From assembly GCA_030528885.1 (NCBI GenBank), contig JAUMXY010000002.1:16260-80259 (forward strand): 64,000 nucleotides of DNA. The letters are read 5' to 3'. The notes beneath the pieces are model-generated. The model had not been told where the DNA came from, ran no database searches, and saw nothing but the letters and a program-made list of their open reading frames with translations. Positions 16,699 through 26,400 of the stretch are shown piece by piece. The stretch's first letter is position 1. Each line of letters starts with the position of its first letter. Source of the DNA: Bacteroidales bacterium (GTDB taxonomy: Bacteria > Bacteroidota > Bacteroidia > Bacteroidales > Bacteroidaceae). The translations under genes were made by a program, and so were the position numbers.

Positions 16699-18906
16699 TC
16701 ACTGCAATTCCACCTTCTTCACAACCGGCATTCCCTCTTCAAATGCCAACGTCACCTTGAAGTTTGCGAAATCACTATATATATATAATGGTATAGACTC
16801 GTTCTGCTTTGGCTCATAATCGAACTTCAACCGTATATTCGAGCCAGACAGATAGTTTTCCGATGGGCGGATGGCCTTGTCCTTGTCATTCACCTGATGC
16901 AGAGAGAACACAGGATCAAGGATTGAAAGGATACGCGGCAACTCGATGCGCAGTTTCTTGTCACCGCCTGTCACCAGATTCTTCACATCCTGCTTCATAT
17001 CATTCCAAAGGTTTCCGTCGCTCACAGCCGCATAGACCTTCATGCCCTTTTCTATCACAGACAACAGCTTCCCGTCATTCACATTGAAGTCATCCAGCAG
17101 CTGCTGCTTGACAGAAGCAATGCCTTTAGCCCGCGATTCCGCCTTCTTGCTTTTCGCTTTCGCCACCGCTTCCGATGCCTTCATGTACTTATAATCCACA
17201 TTGTCAATCCAGCAAATCTTGTCGTCTGTCATGGCAATGGCACGGATGCGCGTGATGTCGCTATACTTCTTATCCTCGTAGTTCAACTTGACCACCCCTA
17301 TCTCCGTCTTGTCATTGTGCTTGATGATGTTGACCGAAGGCAGCTTCTGCACGTCATATTCATCCTTATACATGTCGGTGTAGTGCAGACAAAGGAATAT
17401 ACGCACATTCTCCAAATCGATGTCCGAGCGGTTGTTGATGGTTACCTTTATCTCATCATCTTTGTCTGCAAGCGTCCAGTTCATTGTAGGTTCCACCGAC
17501 ACATCAATAAACGACTGCTCCATCAGAATCTGCCTGAAACTGCTGTACATGTTCTCCTCACAGAACTGCATATCGCTCAGCAGGCAATCATACACGCCTT
17601 GATTTCCGCGACGATAAAAGTGATTGAAGATTTCCTCCTTACTCTTCTCCGTGTCCCCATGCTGGGCATAATAACGAGCCTTCAGCAAGTTAGGACTGAA
17701 AATGCCAAAGCCCTCCATCGTCGAGCGATAGAGTTTCAGCAGGTACTTCCCTTCTGCCGACTTGTTCAAATACGTACGTGCCCTGTAGCTGTCCAGCAAG
17801 TCCGTCAAGTCAGCCGCCTGACGCGGATATTCCATCGAAGCCTGGTCAAAGAACGAGACAGCCTTGCCATGCTCACCCATCGAGCGGTAGAGCAACCCCT
17901 TCAGCACCAGCGCCGGAGCCGAGCGTGAAGGATATAGCGCCATGTAGCCATCCAGCGTATTCTCTGCCTCCACATAGAAGCCATAGACCTCTTCTGGTGC
18001 ATTCAGCGGCAAATTCATCTCCTTCGACAAGGTGCCAAGCTGACTTCTCACAACAGCAGAGTCGCCAGCAGGCATATAGCTTGATGCAATATTTATCAGT
18101 GCCAAGCTCTTCAGCAACAGCGCCTCGCGGTTTGTTGGATACTCTTTCAGTATCTCCTCCGTCTGTCCGTAAGCATCGATAGGACGTCCCCCATAAAGGT
18201 CAAGGTAAGCCTTGTCTTTCTTCAAACAGAGCGTATTCCACTCCTGCATATACTTATAATATACTGGCGCATACCCTTCCAGATACTCAACATAAGACAT
18301 CCGCACCGCCTCAATCTCTCGCTCCAGCTGACGCTTCAGTTCCTTCTGCTTCTCATACTCGTCAAAGGCAGCCGTCTTCGCCTTCTCCACTCCGCCGCCC
18401 ACAGACATCGTACCCAGCGCGGCATCGCCTGTCAGCATCGAGCCAATCACACCCACAGGATTCACCTCTTCGGCAAACGTGGCAGCACCGCTCGTCGCAC
18501 TCTTCATCAGCATCCACACATCATCCAGTTCTTCATGCTCCTTCTGCAGCTCATACAGCCGCTGCAAGATGGGGAACAGCTTCCGCTTCTGCTCCAGCAC
18601 ATCAGGAGCCACACGACTGAAGTCCTGCTTCGCCACATACTCCAGATACGACAGAAAATCCTCTGATTGGCACTGAGCCACCTCCAGCGCATTCATTGCC
18701 CTGACCGTTTCCTCAATGTCATACTCAGGACTTTCAGCCTGCATTACCTCATAGGCGGGTTCAAACTCCTCCGCCGGCACATATTCCTCCAGATTAACAG
18801 CCTCTGCCGGCCAGAATTGCCATGCCACCAAGGCAGCAATGCCCAGCACCGCAGCCACCAGCAATGACCAAACAATCGTCTTATTCACCTTGCGTTCTTC
18901 CGCCAT
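16699..18906 (-). CDS. membrane-anchored TPR-like protein of unknown function
   Basis: A 735-residue protein I cannot assign to a named family. One transmembrane helix at about residues 12-30 follows a short basic N-terminus. An acidic stretch (AEEFEPAYEVMQAESPEYD) and a long helical segment (residues about 95-240, QKELKRQLEREIEAVRM) follow. Residues about 245-420 look like tetratricopeptide repeats (REALLLKSLALIN, APALVLKGLLYRSMGEHGKAVSFFDQA). The C-terminal half has beta-rich text that includes VSVEPTMNWTLADKDDEIKVTINNRS, resembling an Ig-like fold. The orientation of the helix suggests a periplasmic body. It has its own promoter and no obvious partner. Confidence 0.8.
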   Translation of the reverse strand: MAEERKVNKTIVWSLLVAAVLGIAALVAWQFWPAEAVNLEEYVPAEEFEPAYEVMQAESPEYDIEETVRAMNALEVAQCQSEDFLSYLEYVAKQDFSRVAPDVLEQKRKLFPILQRLYELQKEHEELDDVWMLMKSATSGAATFAEEVNPVGVIGSMLTGDAALGTMSVGGGVEKAKTAAFDEYEKQKELKRQLEREIEAVRMSYVEYLEGYAPVYYKYMQEWNTLCLKKDKAYLDLYGGRPIDAYGQTEEILKEYPTNREALLLKSLALINIASSYMPAGDSAVVRSQLGTLSKEMNLPLNAPEEVYGFYVEAENTLDGYMALYPSRSAPALVLKGLLYRSMGEHGKAVSFFDQASMEYPRQAADLTDLLDSYRARTYLNKSAEGKYLLKLYRSTMEGFGIFSPNLLKARYYAQHGDTEKSKEEIFNHFYRRGNQGVYDCLLSDMQFCEENMYSSFRQILMEQSFIDVSVEPTMNWTLADKDDEIKVTINNRSDIDLENVRIFLCLHYTDMYKDEYDVQKLPSVNIIKHNDKTEIGVVKLNYEDKKYSDITRIRAIAMTDDKICWIDNVDYKYMKASEAVAKAKSKKAESRAKGIASVKQQLLDDFNVNDGKLLSVIEKGMKVYAAVSDGNLWNDMKQDVKNLVTGGDKKLRIELPRILSILDPVFSLHQVNDKDKAIRPSENYLSGSNIRLKFDYEPKQNESIPLYIYSDFANFKVTLAFEEGMPVVKKVELQ

Positions 18907-19042
18907 ACCATTCTCCTTTTTTAGTCCTACATTATTCCTTTCTTCTCAAACTCTTCAGAATCGACGTGAGCCACAGAAGCGAGCCACTTCACCTATTGGC
19001 TTCTCAACCGCTTCATCGCACCGCCCCACATCGTTTCCGAGG

Positions 19043-19074
19043 CAAATTTAGCAATAAAAAATCACACAGCCAAA
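19043..19074 (-). promoter_or_regulatory. promoter of the TPR-like protein gene
   Basis: On the minus strand TTTG (19071-19074) and TAAATTTG (19043-19050) are separated by 20 bp, a close match to consensus. The leader would be about 130 nt. Confidence 0.6.
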
Positions 19075-19110
19075 AGCTAGCACAAAAAGTCAGCTCTTAG
19101 AGCACGGCAC

Positions 19111-19145
19111 AAAAAAACCTCCTCGAACTTCACAGTCCAAGGAGG
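19111..19145 (-). terminator. terminator of the two-gene surface-protein operon
   Basis: On the minus strand CCTCCTTGGAC pairs with GTTCGAGGAGG over 11 positions (two G-T pairs), followed by seven T. It lies about 100 bp after the stop of the 1360-aa gene. Confidence 0.9.
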
Positions 19146-19247
19146 GGGAACAATTTATAATTAACTGTTTTAATACCTATGATGAAGATTTTACTCCTCA
19201 AAATAAACATTCATAAGATGTAAGTTAAGCGTCCTTAACCCCAATCT

Positions 19248-22200
19248 TTACTTAATGATGGAACCATTTATAGAATACTTCTGACCATTCTTAATGATAA
19301 CAATCTTGCCGTCTTCCATATACTTGCCATTTGCAGCATTCGCAGCATCGACGCCTTCGATAGCATTAGGAACAGGGTAAGAAAGTTTCACTGTAAGCAC
19401 TACAGCATCCTTGCCTTTCACGAATACATACTTAGTTTCATATTCAGCAGGTTCTGTAGTCTGGCCATCCATACCGCCTACTTCGTAAATCTGAGCAGAT
19501 TCCTTGGTGAAGTCAGCCTTCACGTAGAAGCGAGCGTTTTCGCCCCAGGACTGCCATGCACCTTCTGCATCGCGCCATCCGTCAGTTTCACCGAGCTTGT
19601 AGTTAGCGTCGAGTGAGTTGTCTGGCATTACAGCATAGATGTCAAGAGCGTCAAGGCTTTCTACCTCAAGTGCAGAGAGGATTTCTGCCATGTCAACGTC
19701 AGACTTGAATCCTTCGTAGAATGCACCTACCTCAGAAGTGAAGCTCACCGCCATCTCCTTCACACTGTTCAAATCAGTGAATGTAAGAGCTGGCATCTCA
19801 ATCACAGGAGAAGCTGTGAGTTCTGGGAGAACATTGTCTTGAACGAAGAACTTCACGTTGTCGATAACGAACTTAGTAGCAACCTTGTTCTTAGCGAGGT
19901 TGAATGCGATAGTGTACATGCCATCAGCCTCGTTTGCAACAGTGCCTTCTTGTTTGTAAGTCTGCCATTCGGTTGTGAAGTTTGGAGAGCCTGCACATGC
20001 ATAATGCTTGTAGGCGCCTGGCTCGCCGTGAGACTGAGTGTCAGCCTGACCTTCCTTGTCTGCCTTGTAGTCGAACTCTACGAGGAAGTGTGTTCCTGCA
20101 GGCAGAACGTATGGCAGACGGATGAAGAACTGAGTATCCCAATCCTGAGCAGGAGCATCAGCAGACTGGATTTCAATAGCAGCAGAACCATCCTTGCCAG
20201 CACCAGCAGTAGCAGAAGCGATGTATGGACCGCCAACACCCTGCTCTGTTTCGAAGAAGCAAGTCATGTCGTAGCCTTCCATGTCACCATTCTTGATAAT
20301 GTCAACCCATTCGAACTGTGGAGCCTTCTCGATAGAGATTGTCATCTCGTCGAACTGGAAGTTGTTAGCTGTAGCAGCCTTAGCGAGGTTGAACACGAGT
20401 GTCTTAGCAGTTGCATTAGAAACTGTGTAAACATTCTCGTACTTAGTCCACTCTGTAGTTACATTGATGTCTGACCAGAGACCGCCAACATAGCTGCCTG
20501 GAGCAGAGTGAGTCTGTGTTGACATAACGCCTTCAGCAGTACCGCGAACGAGCATAGAGAAGCTAACCTTGTCACCTACTGCGAGTTCGTCGTTCAGTGT
20601 GATGAAGATCTGGCTGTCCCATTCTTGTGCTGGGTTGTCGCAAGAAGTAACTTCGATATAGTCATCGCCTGTTGTACCCTCAACGTAGCGTGGTTCAACA
20701 AACTCGTTCTTCACGCCCTCAACGAAGTCATGAGCAACGATTGTGAAGTCACCCTTAGTGTACCAAGATTCCTTTGGCTGAGGAACGACCTTACCTACCT
20801 GGAGGCTTGTAACAGTTGTGTTAGCCCCCCAGCTAGCGCTCTTGATAGCGTGGAGGTGCGCAAATCCGAACTCTTCAACGATAGCAGCGATGTTGACAGT
20901 GTAAGTCTTAGAACCGTCACCATTGTCAACCACTGTCTCATACTTAGCAGCATCGCGTGGGAGCTCAGCATTTACATAACCTTGGTCTTCTACGCGGTTG
21001 AAGAGGAATCGTGGTTCGCCTTCTGTAGCAACAGCTACGAGTGTCTCAGCGTCGCTGAGGTCAGCGTAGTTGAGGAAGTAAACGTTACCGTCACCATAAA
21101 CGAGACCAGTAGAAGTGCCAAGAGCGAGTGTTGTAGGCTCTACTCTCTCCTGCTCGCCTGTTGCGTCAGCAGCAGTCCAGCGGTAGTAGTCCTCAGCAGT
21201 CAGGTCAGAGAGCACCTTGTCAGAAACATATACGATAGAAAGAACATTCGCAACATACCAGTTACCTGAAGGAGCGAGATTCTTGATACCATACTTGAGT
21301 GTGCCGTCAACAACAGCAGCAGTCAGCTTCACAGTAGTCTGTTCGCCTTCGCCTACCCATCCTCTGTCAACAACTGTGAGACCAGTTTCCTGATCATTCA
21401 CGAAGCCTACAGAAAGACCTTCGCCTACAGGGCACTCGAAGCCGCGGCCAGAAGTGTAAGAAACAGCCAGACCCATAGTCACCTCATACATACCGTTCTT
21501 GAGGCCTTCAACAATCTGAGTCAGCACATCGCCTTCTGGTTCAGAGCCAGCGCTATTGTAACGCTCAGCAGCTGGGTTAGCGAGACCGCCATAGTTGCCA
21601 GACTGTCCGTTCCATGTAGCTGGAGCCAATGCGATGACATCATCACCCACCTTGTAGTTCTGCTTGTTGTAAGCGTCGAGTTCTGCAAGGTACTTGTTGT
21701 AATCTTCGATGTAAGCCTTGTAGTCTTCCTCTGAAACAGCAACCCAAACATCCTGTGCTTCTTCAGCGTCAGAGATGTAGAGACGAGTGTCATTCTTAGA
21801 AGGAACAACAGAAAGGTTACCGTTAGGAACATTGTTGTTAGCGATAGTGAAAGAGCCGTCTTCAGCTACAGCCACAGTCCACATCTTGTCGCCTCCGCGA
21901 CCTGCACCGTCAACCCAAATCTGGTCAACAGCAGAACAGTCGAGAGAGTTCCAGTTGCCGTTAGGAAGCTGGTCAGCGAATGTATAGGTAGCGCCATCCT
22001 CATTCAGAGTCATCTTCACTGGATAGCCTGTAGTAGCAGAGAAAGAAGCACGAGTGCCATAGTCGTTAGCACCCACGAGGAATGCCTTAGCCTCTACGTT
22101 ATAGAGATACTGAGCAACAGAACCGTCTGTTACAAGAGGAGAAGTAGCAGTCAATTCAGGAGCAACTGGCTTGTTAGGATCAGTCATATCCTTAAATACC

Positions 22201-23330
22201 ACGCTAATATTCACATCAGCAGCAGGCATAATAAACTGGAAGTCTTCAGTAACTTCTACAGGAGTATTTTCTTCGCCATAAGTAACAGAAACGCTTTCAA
22301 TTGCAAAGTTTTCATTTGGAGTAACAGCAAGAGCTACAGTTTCACCAGAGATTGCTTTCTCCTTATCAGCTGTTACAGTACCGTTTTCTACATTTTCAGC
22401 GATGTTAACATTGTAGTAAACATAGAAAAAGTCAACGTCCACAGTCTCTTCTCCATCAATTTCGAACGCTGTAGCTCCTGATTTTTCAGTTGCAATCATG
22501 TTCTTTACTACGAGCTGGCCTTTTACCTCGCCAATAGCCTTGAGTTTCAAAGAAAAGACAACACCGTCATTTCCTTCAAAATCCTCAACGATAAGAGATG
22601 AGAGAGTAACAGTACCCGAAGTTTCAAGAGAAGATGGTTTCGGATTGTAGTTTTCTGGCACGCGAGCGCCTTTAATAATCTCTTCAACAATCAGATTCTC
22701 TGGCAATACGATGTCAGCCTGAACGCCAGCAATGCTGAATGCATTTGCAAGTGTGACATCCACCTGAGCAGAGTTACCTTCCTGCAGGTTCATCGAGATT
22801 GTTTCTGCAGAAAGAGAGAATGTGCCGGCAAAAGCATTAGCTTTTACAGAGAAAGACTCCATTTCGACAGCTACAGGCTCAGCGAGCGTACCATTGCTTC
22901 CTTCTACGTTTGTAACTTCAATTTTACCGCCTTTATAAGCAGCGCTTGCTTTTACCTTGAATGTGAAGATAGCGCCAGTGTTGCCCACAAAAGCAGACTT
23001 TGTGATGTCTTCTGCCTCGTGCAAGATGATAAAACGTGTTGCTTTACTTGCTAGAGTTGGCGCACCAATAGAATGTATTTTCAAACGGTCAGCGTTCTTT
23101 GACACACTCTTGTTTACGTACTCCAGACCTTTTGGGAATGTAACGTCCATTTGCAAAGAAGAGATAGGATCGCTATTTTCCAACACAACAGCGATAGTCT
23201 TTTCCTCACCTGGAACAATTGTGAAGTCTTCGATAGACACCTTGTTGCCAGCTATAGCGTTCAAAGAGAAAGCCATAACTGCCACGAACAAGCCAAAAAA
23301 CTTCATCGTTAAATTAGTACTGTGTTTCAT
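19248..23330 (-). CDS. large multidomain surface protein with two cohesin-like domains
   Basis: A 1360-residue exported protein (signal about 1-28). Two cohesin-like domains come first: about 30-165 (FTIVPGEEKTIAVVLENSDP, SSLQMDVTFPKGLEYV) and about 170-310 (GVQADIVLPENLIVEE). A bacterial repeat domain follows (about 315-390, NGTVTADKEKAISGETVALA). Next come a module starting FLVGANDYGTRASFS, a galactose-binding-like region, and two CBM4/9-like domains (about 880-1190, sharing TEW-TYK and NLAK-A motifs). A DUF4859-like domain with WQSWGENARFYVKADF lies near 1190-1320. The tail MEDGKIVIIKNGQKYSINGS resembles C-terminal tails common on Prevotella surface proteins and could be a type IX sorting signal. 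It is 118 bp after the 2394-aa gene and shares its terminator. Confidence 0.8.
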   Translation of the reverse strand: MKHSTNLTMKFFGLFVAVMAFSLNAIAGNKVSIEDFTIVPGEEKTIAVVLENSDPISSLQMDVTFPKGLEYVNKSVSKNADRLKIHSIGAPTLASKATRFIILHEAEDITKSAFVGNTGAIFTFKVKASAAYKGGKIEVTNVEGSNGTLAEPVAVEMESFSVKANAFAGTFSLSAETISMNLQEGNSAQVDVTLANAFSIAGVQADIVLPENLIVEEIIKGARVPENYNPKPSSLETSGTVTLSSLIVEDFEGNDGVVFSLKLKAIGEVKGQLVVKNMIATEKSGATAFEIDGEETVDVDFFYVYYNVNIAENVENGTVTADKEKAISGETVALAVTPNENFAIESVSVTYGEENTPVEVTEDFQFIMPAADVNISVVFKDMTDPNKPVAPELTATSPLVTDGSVAQYLYNVEAKAFLVGANDYGTRASFSATTGYPVKMTLNEDGATYTFADQLPNGNWNSLDCSAVDQIWVDGAGRGGDKMWTVAVAEDGSFTIANNNVPNGNLSVVPSKNDTRLYISDAEEAQDVWVAVSEEDYKAYIEDYNKYLAELDAYNKQNYKVGDDVIALAPATWNGQSGNYGGLANPAAERYNSAGSEPEGDVLTQIVEGLKNGMYEVTMGLAVSYTSGRGFECPVGEGLSVGFVNDQETGLTVVDRGWVGEGEQTTVKLTAAVVDGTLKYGIKNLAPSGNWYVANVLSIVYVSDKVLSDLTAEDYYRWTAADATGEQERVEPTTLALGTSTGLVYGDGNVYFLNYADLSDAETLVAVATEGEPRFLFNRVEDQGYVNAELPRDAAKYETVVDNGDGSKTYTVNIAAIVEEFGFAHLHAIKSASWGANTTVTSLQVGKVVPQPKESWYTKGDFTIVAHDFVEGVKNEFVEPRYVEGTTGDDYIEVTSCDNPAQEWDSQIFITLNDELAVGDKVSFSMLVRGTAEGVMSTQTHSAPGSYVGGLWSDINVTTEWTKYENVYTVSNATAKTLVFNLAKAATANNFQFDEMTISIEKAPQFEWVDIIKNGDMEGYDMTCFFETEQGVGGPYIASATAGAGKDGSAAIEIQSADAPAQDWDTQFFIRLPYVLPAGTHFLVEFDYKADKEGQADTQSHGEPGAYKHYACAGSPNFTTEWQTYKQEGTVANEADGMYTIAFNLAKNKVATKFVIDNVKFFVQDNVLPELTASPVIEMPALTFTDLNSVKEMAVSFTSEVGAFYEGFKSDVDMAEILSALEVESLDALDIYAVMPDNSLDANYKLGETDGWRDAEGAWQSWGENARFYVKADFTKESAQIYEVGGMDGQTTEPAEYETKYVFVKGKDAVVLTVKLSYPVPNAIEGVDAANAANGKYMEDGKIVIIKNGQKYSINGSIIK

Positions 23331-23448
23331 AAGGTATAATGAATTTAATAAATAATGTCTTTATTGGTAAGCATGGCAGCCTCATTAAAGGCTGGGAATG
23401 CCTTGAAGCTGCCATGCCATACGTTAGAACAGTTCTAGTCAGTTCTTA

Positions 23449-26400
23449 TTACTTCTTGAGAACTTTCTTGGTAGTACCATCAGCGTTCATGATGATGTTG
23501 ATACCCTTCTTCATGCCGTCAAGCAGCTGACCGCCAACAGAGAAAATCTTGTTGGCAACCTTCTCGCCAAGTGTGAGCTCAACGATACCTGTAGCCTCGC
23601 CTGTTTCAGCTCCGCCAAGGATATATTGCTTGCCTTCAGCATCAGAGAAGATAGCATTAGATATCAGAACAGAACCACCCTTGTAGTCGCCTGACACCTC
23701 AACATTGAGTGTTACGAGTTCTTCATTGCTGAATGTCTCGTTATCCAAGCTGCTGAGGAGCACGCGGTGCTTGCTGTTCACAGTGCCAGAGATGAAGTCG
23801 TGGCTTACTACACCAGACTCGCTTGCGATAGTCACACCTGCTGGAAGTTCGATGTCCATCTGAGCTCCAACGAAGTTGCTGATGTTGTCGATAGCGATAG
23901 TGATAGTCTGCTTAGAACCTGAACCTGTAGCCTTCACGTCAAGCTGGCTGTCTGCGCTCTGCTCAGTGATGCGAGAGTTGATGCGAGCCTTGATGCCGTT
24001 CTCTACTATGCCAGTGAATTCACCAGTCATAATCTTGTTAGCAATCTGGATAACGTCTGCGATGTTCACGTCTCCGTCACCGTTCACGTCTGCAGAGAGG
24101 TAGCGAGTGTCAGTTGGGTCAACCTCAAGAGCGCCGATCACGATGTTACGAACGTAGTTGTAGTCGTTAACATTGATCTTGTCGTTGTGGTCGATGTCAC
24201 CCATGATGTAGCTCTTAGCGTCAACATCCTCAGCAAACTGTTCAACAGCATCCTTGAGTTCAGCAGCCTTCGCCATTACAGTCTCATACTCTGCCATATA
24301 AACAACCTCCTTAGATACAGCATTACCCTTGTCGTCAGTGTAAGCCTTACCGTCGATGTCCTTAACTACGCTGCCATCTCGAGCATCGACGTTGTAAGAG
24401 GTAATATTGTTATATGTGTCAGAGAGTGTATTCTTAGCATCTCTGAGAGCCTGCTTGTCCTCCTCTGTGTAGAGTTTGCTTGCATCAGAGAGATTTCCAA
24501 TGAAACCATTCCATGCCTTGCCAAGTTCTTCATTGATATCAGCAAGAGTCTGTGTTGCATTGAAATATGCGCAATACTTCTGCAGTTCATCGATATCCGT
24601 CTGAATACCTGCAGGATTCTTGCTTCCCTCTGTCAGAATGTACAGTCCATTTGCCGTTTCGAGTACTGCTTGAGCATCTGCAATCGTCTTCGTGATGTTC
24701 TTGAATCCCTCCTCTGCATAAGGAGCTTCGTACTCGTACTCAGCTGCAGCGCTCTTCACCTCTTCGAGGTTTGCCTGAAGTTCAGCCAACTCGCCAGAGA
24801 GCTTCACATACATCTCGTCGTTAACATCGAATGGCTTCTCTGCCTTTTCAATGTCGCTGTCGAGACCTTCGTATGCTTCAGCAACTTCACTGATAGACTG
24901 GAGGAGATTCTCTGCGTAGAGAAGAACTGTTCCATCCTCAGTGTTCTGGTCGAACTCAGCCTGAGCTGCATCAATAGAAGCCTTGAGGGCGTCAGCAGCT
25001 GGCTGGTATTTCTTAACAACAGGCTCGTGGCAGTCAGCGAGCTGAGCAGCCAATGCATCATAAGTCTCCTGGAGACCTGCGATAGCCTCGCTGACAGATG
25101 CAGCAGCATTTGCTGTTGCAGCCTCGTCATAGATAGCTGTGAGTGCGGTCTTAGTCTGACCAATACCCTTTTCGAGGGCGAGGTAAGCAGCCTGAGTCTC
25201 AGCGTATGTGCTGGTGATAACGTTGCCCTTGTCGTCCTTCTTATATACAGGGTTGCCCTTGTCGTCATACTTCTCGATGATGCCGACAGTGCTTGCATTG
25301 TAGATGCTATCGTTAGCAGCCTCGTAGTCTTCAATCTCCTCCTTATACTGGTCGATTGTAGTGTCTTCGATGTCTTCAGCTACAGCCATATCGTAGTCTT
25401 TCTTCAGCTGACCGATTTCAACTGCAATGGCAGCCTTTTCAGCATCAATAGCACTTCCATAAATGCCCTTGATGGCACCGAGCTGAACCTCACATGCATC
25501 GATGATGTCTTTCTTAGCATCTGCAGATTCCGCATTCTTGAGAGCATCCTCAACATCGTCTGTGAGTGATTCGATTTCAGTCTGCACGTTGCCGAGACGG
25601 TCATTGAGGTTTGCATTGTGCTCAACGAGGAGTGAACCAACATATTCAGCAACCTTGTCAAGTTCGCTCTGTACGTTAGCGATAGCCTTCAGCATATCCG
25701 CATGTGCAGTATTGTTAGCGATGTAGTCTTGCTCAAGATCGTAAACTGACCAGAACTTTTCTGTCTGAGTCTGCTTGTCTCTTGTAGCAGTAGCAATCGT
25801 CTTCAGAATATCAGCAGCAGAAGCGAAGTTGTCAAACTTCTCGCCTTCCTTAATCTTGCCCCAAGCTTCAGCAGCATCAGCAACAACCTTCACAACTGCC
25901 TCTTCATATTCAGCAGCATACTTCTTGTCGCGAGCCTCTACACCAAACTTAGAGATAGTCTCCTTCTCAGCAGCAGCAAGTGTTGTTGCAGCAGAGATTT
26001 CTACTTTCCAAGTGTTGACAGCAGCAACTTCTTTATCTGCGGCAAGCTTGTTGTCGATAGATGCGAATGCAGGCAGAATCTCTGTTTCGAGATAGTAAGC
26101 GAAATCAGGAAGTTCTACACGCTTCTTAGCATTGTCAATAATCGCCTGAACATCCTTGACTGCCTCACCCTGAGCCTTTTCGTCGAGTCCGAGTACAGCG
26201 TTGATCTCTGCCTTAGCATCTGCAACAGCAGCCTCTGCTTCAGCAAGTTCTGTGTTGTATGTAACAGTTGCGATATTATTTACCTCGTCTGAGTATTCAG
26301 TAGCGAAGCCGTTCACAATCTTCTGGTATTCAACTGCCAATGCAGCATATTCACCTTCAACGTCCCAAAGTGCAGGAGCCTTCGTCTCGTTGTAAGAAGC

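Noticed and set aside
24187..25569. 460-codon open frame antisense to the giant surface-protein gene
   Set aside because: It mirrors the low-complexity Ala/Lys/Glu coding text of the real gene, has Cys/Leu/Ser-rich nonsense composition and no start context. Several similar antisense frames occur along the same gene.
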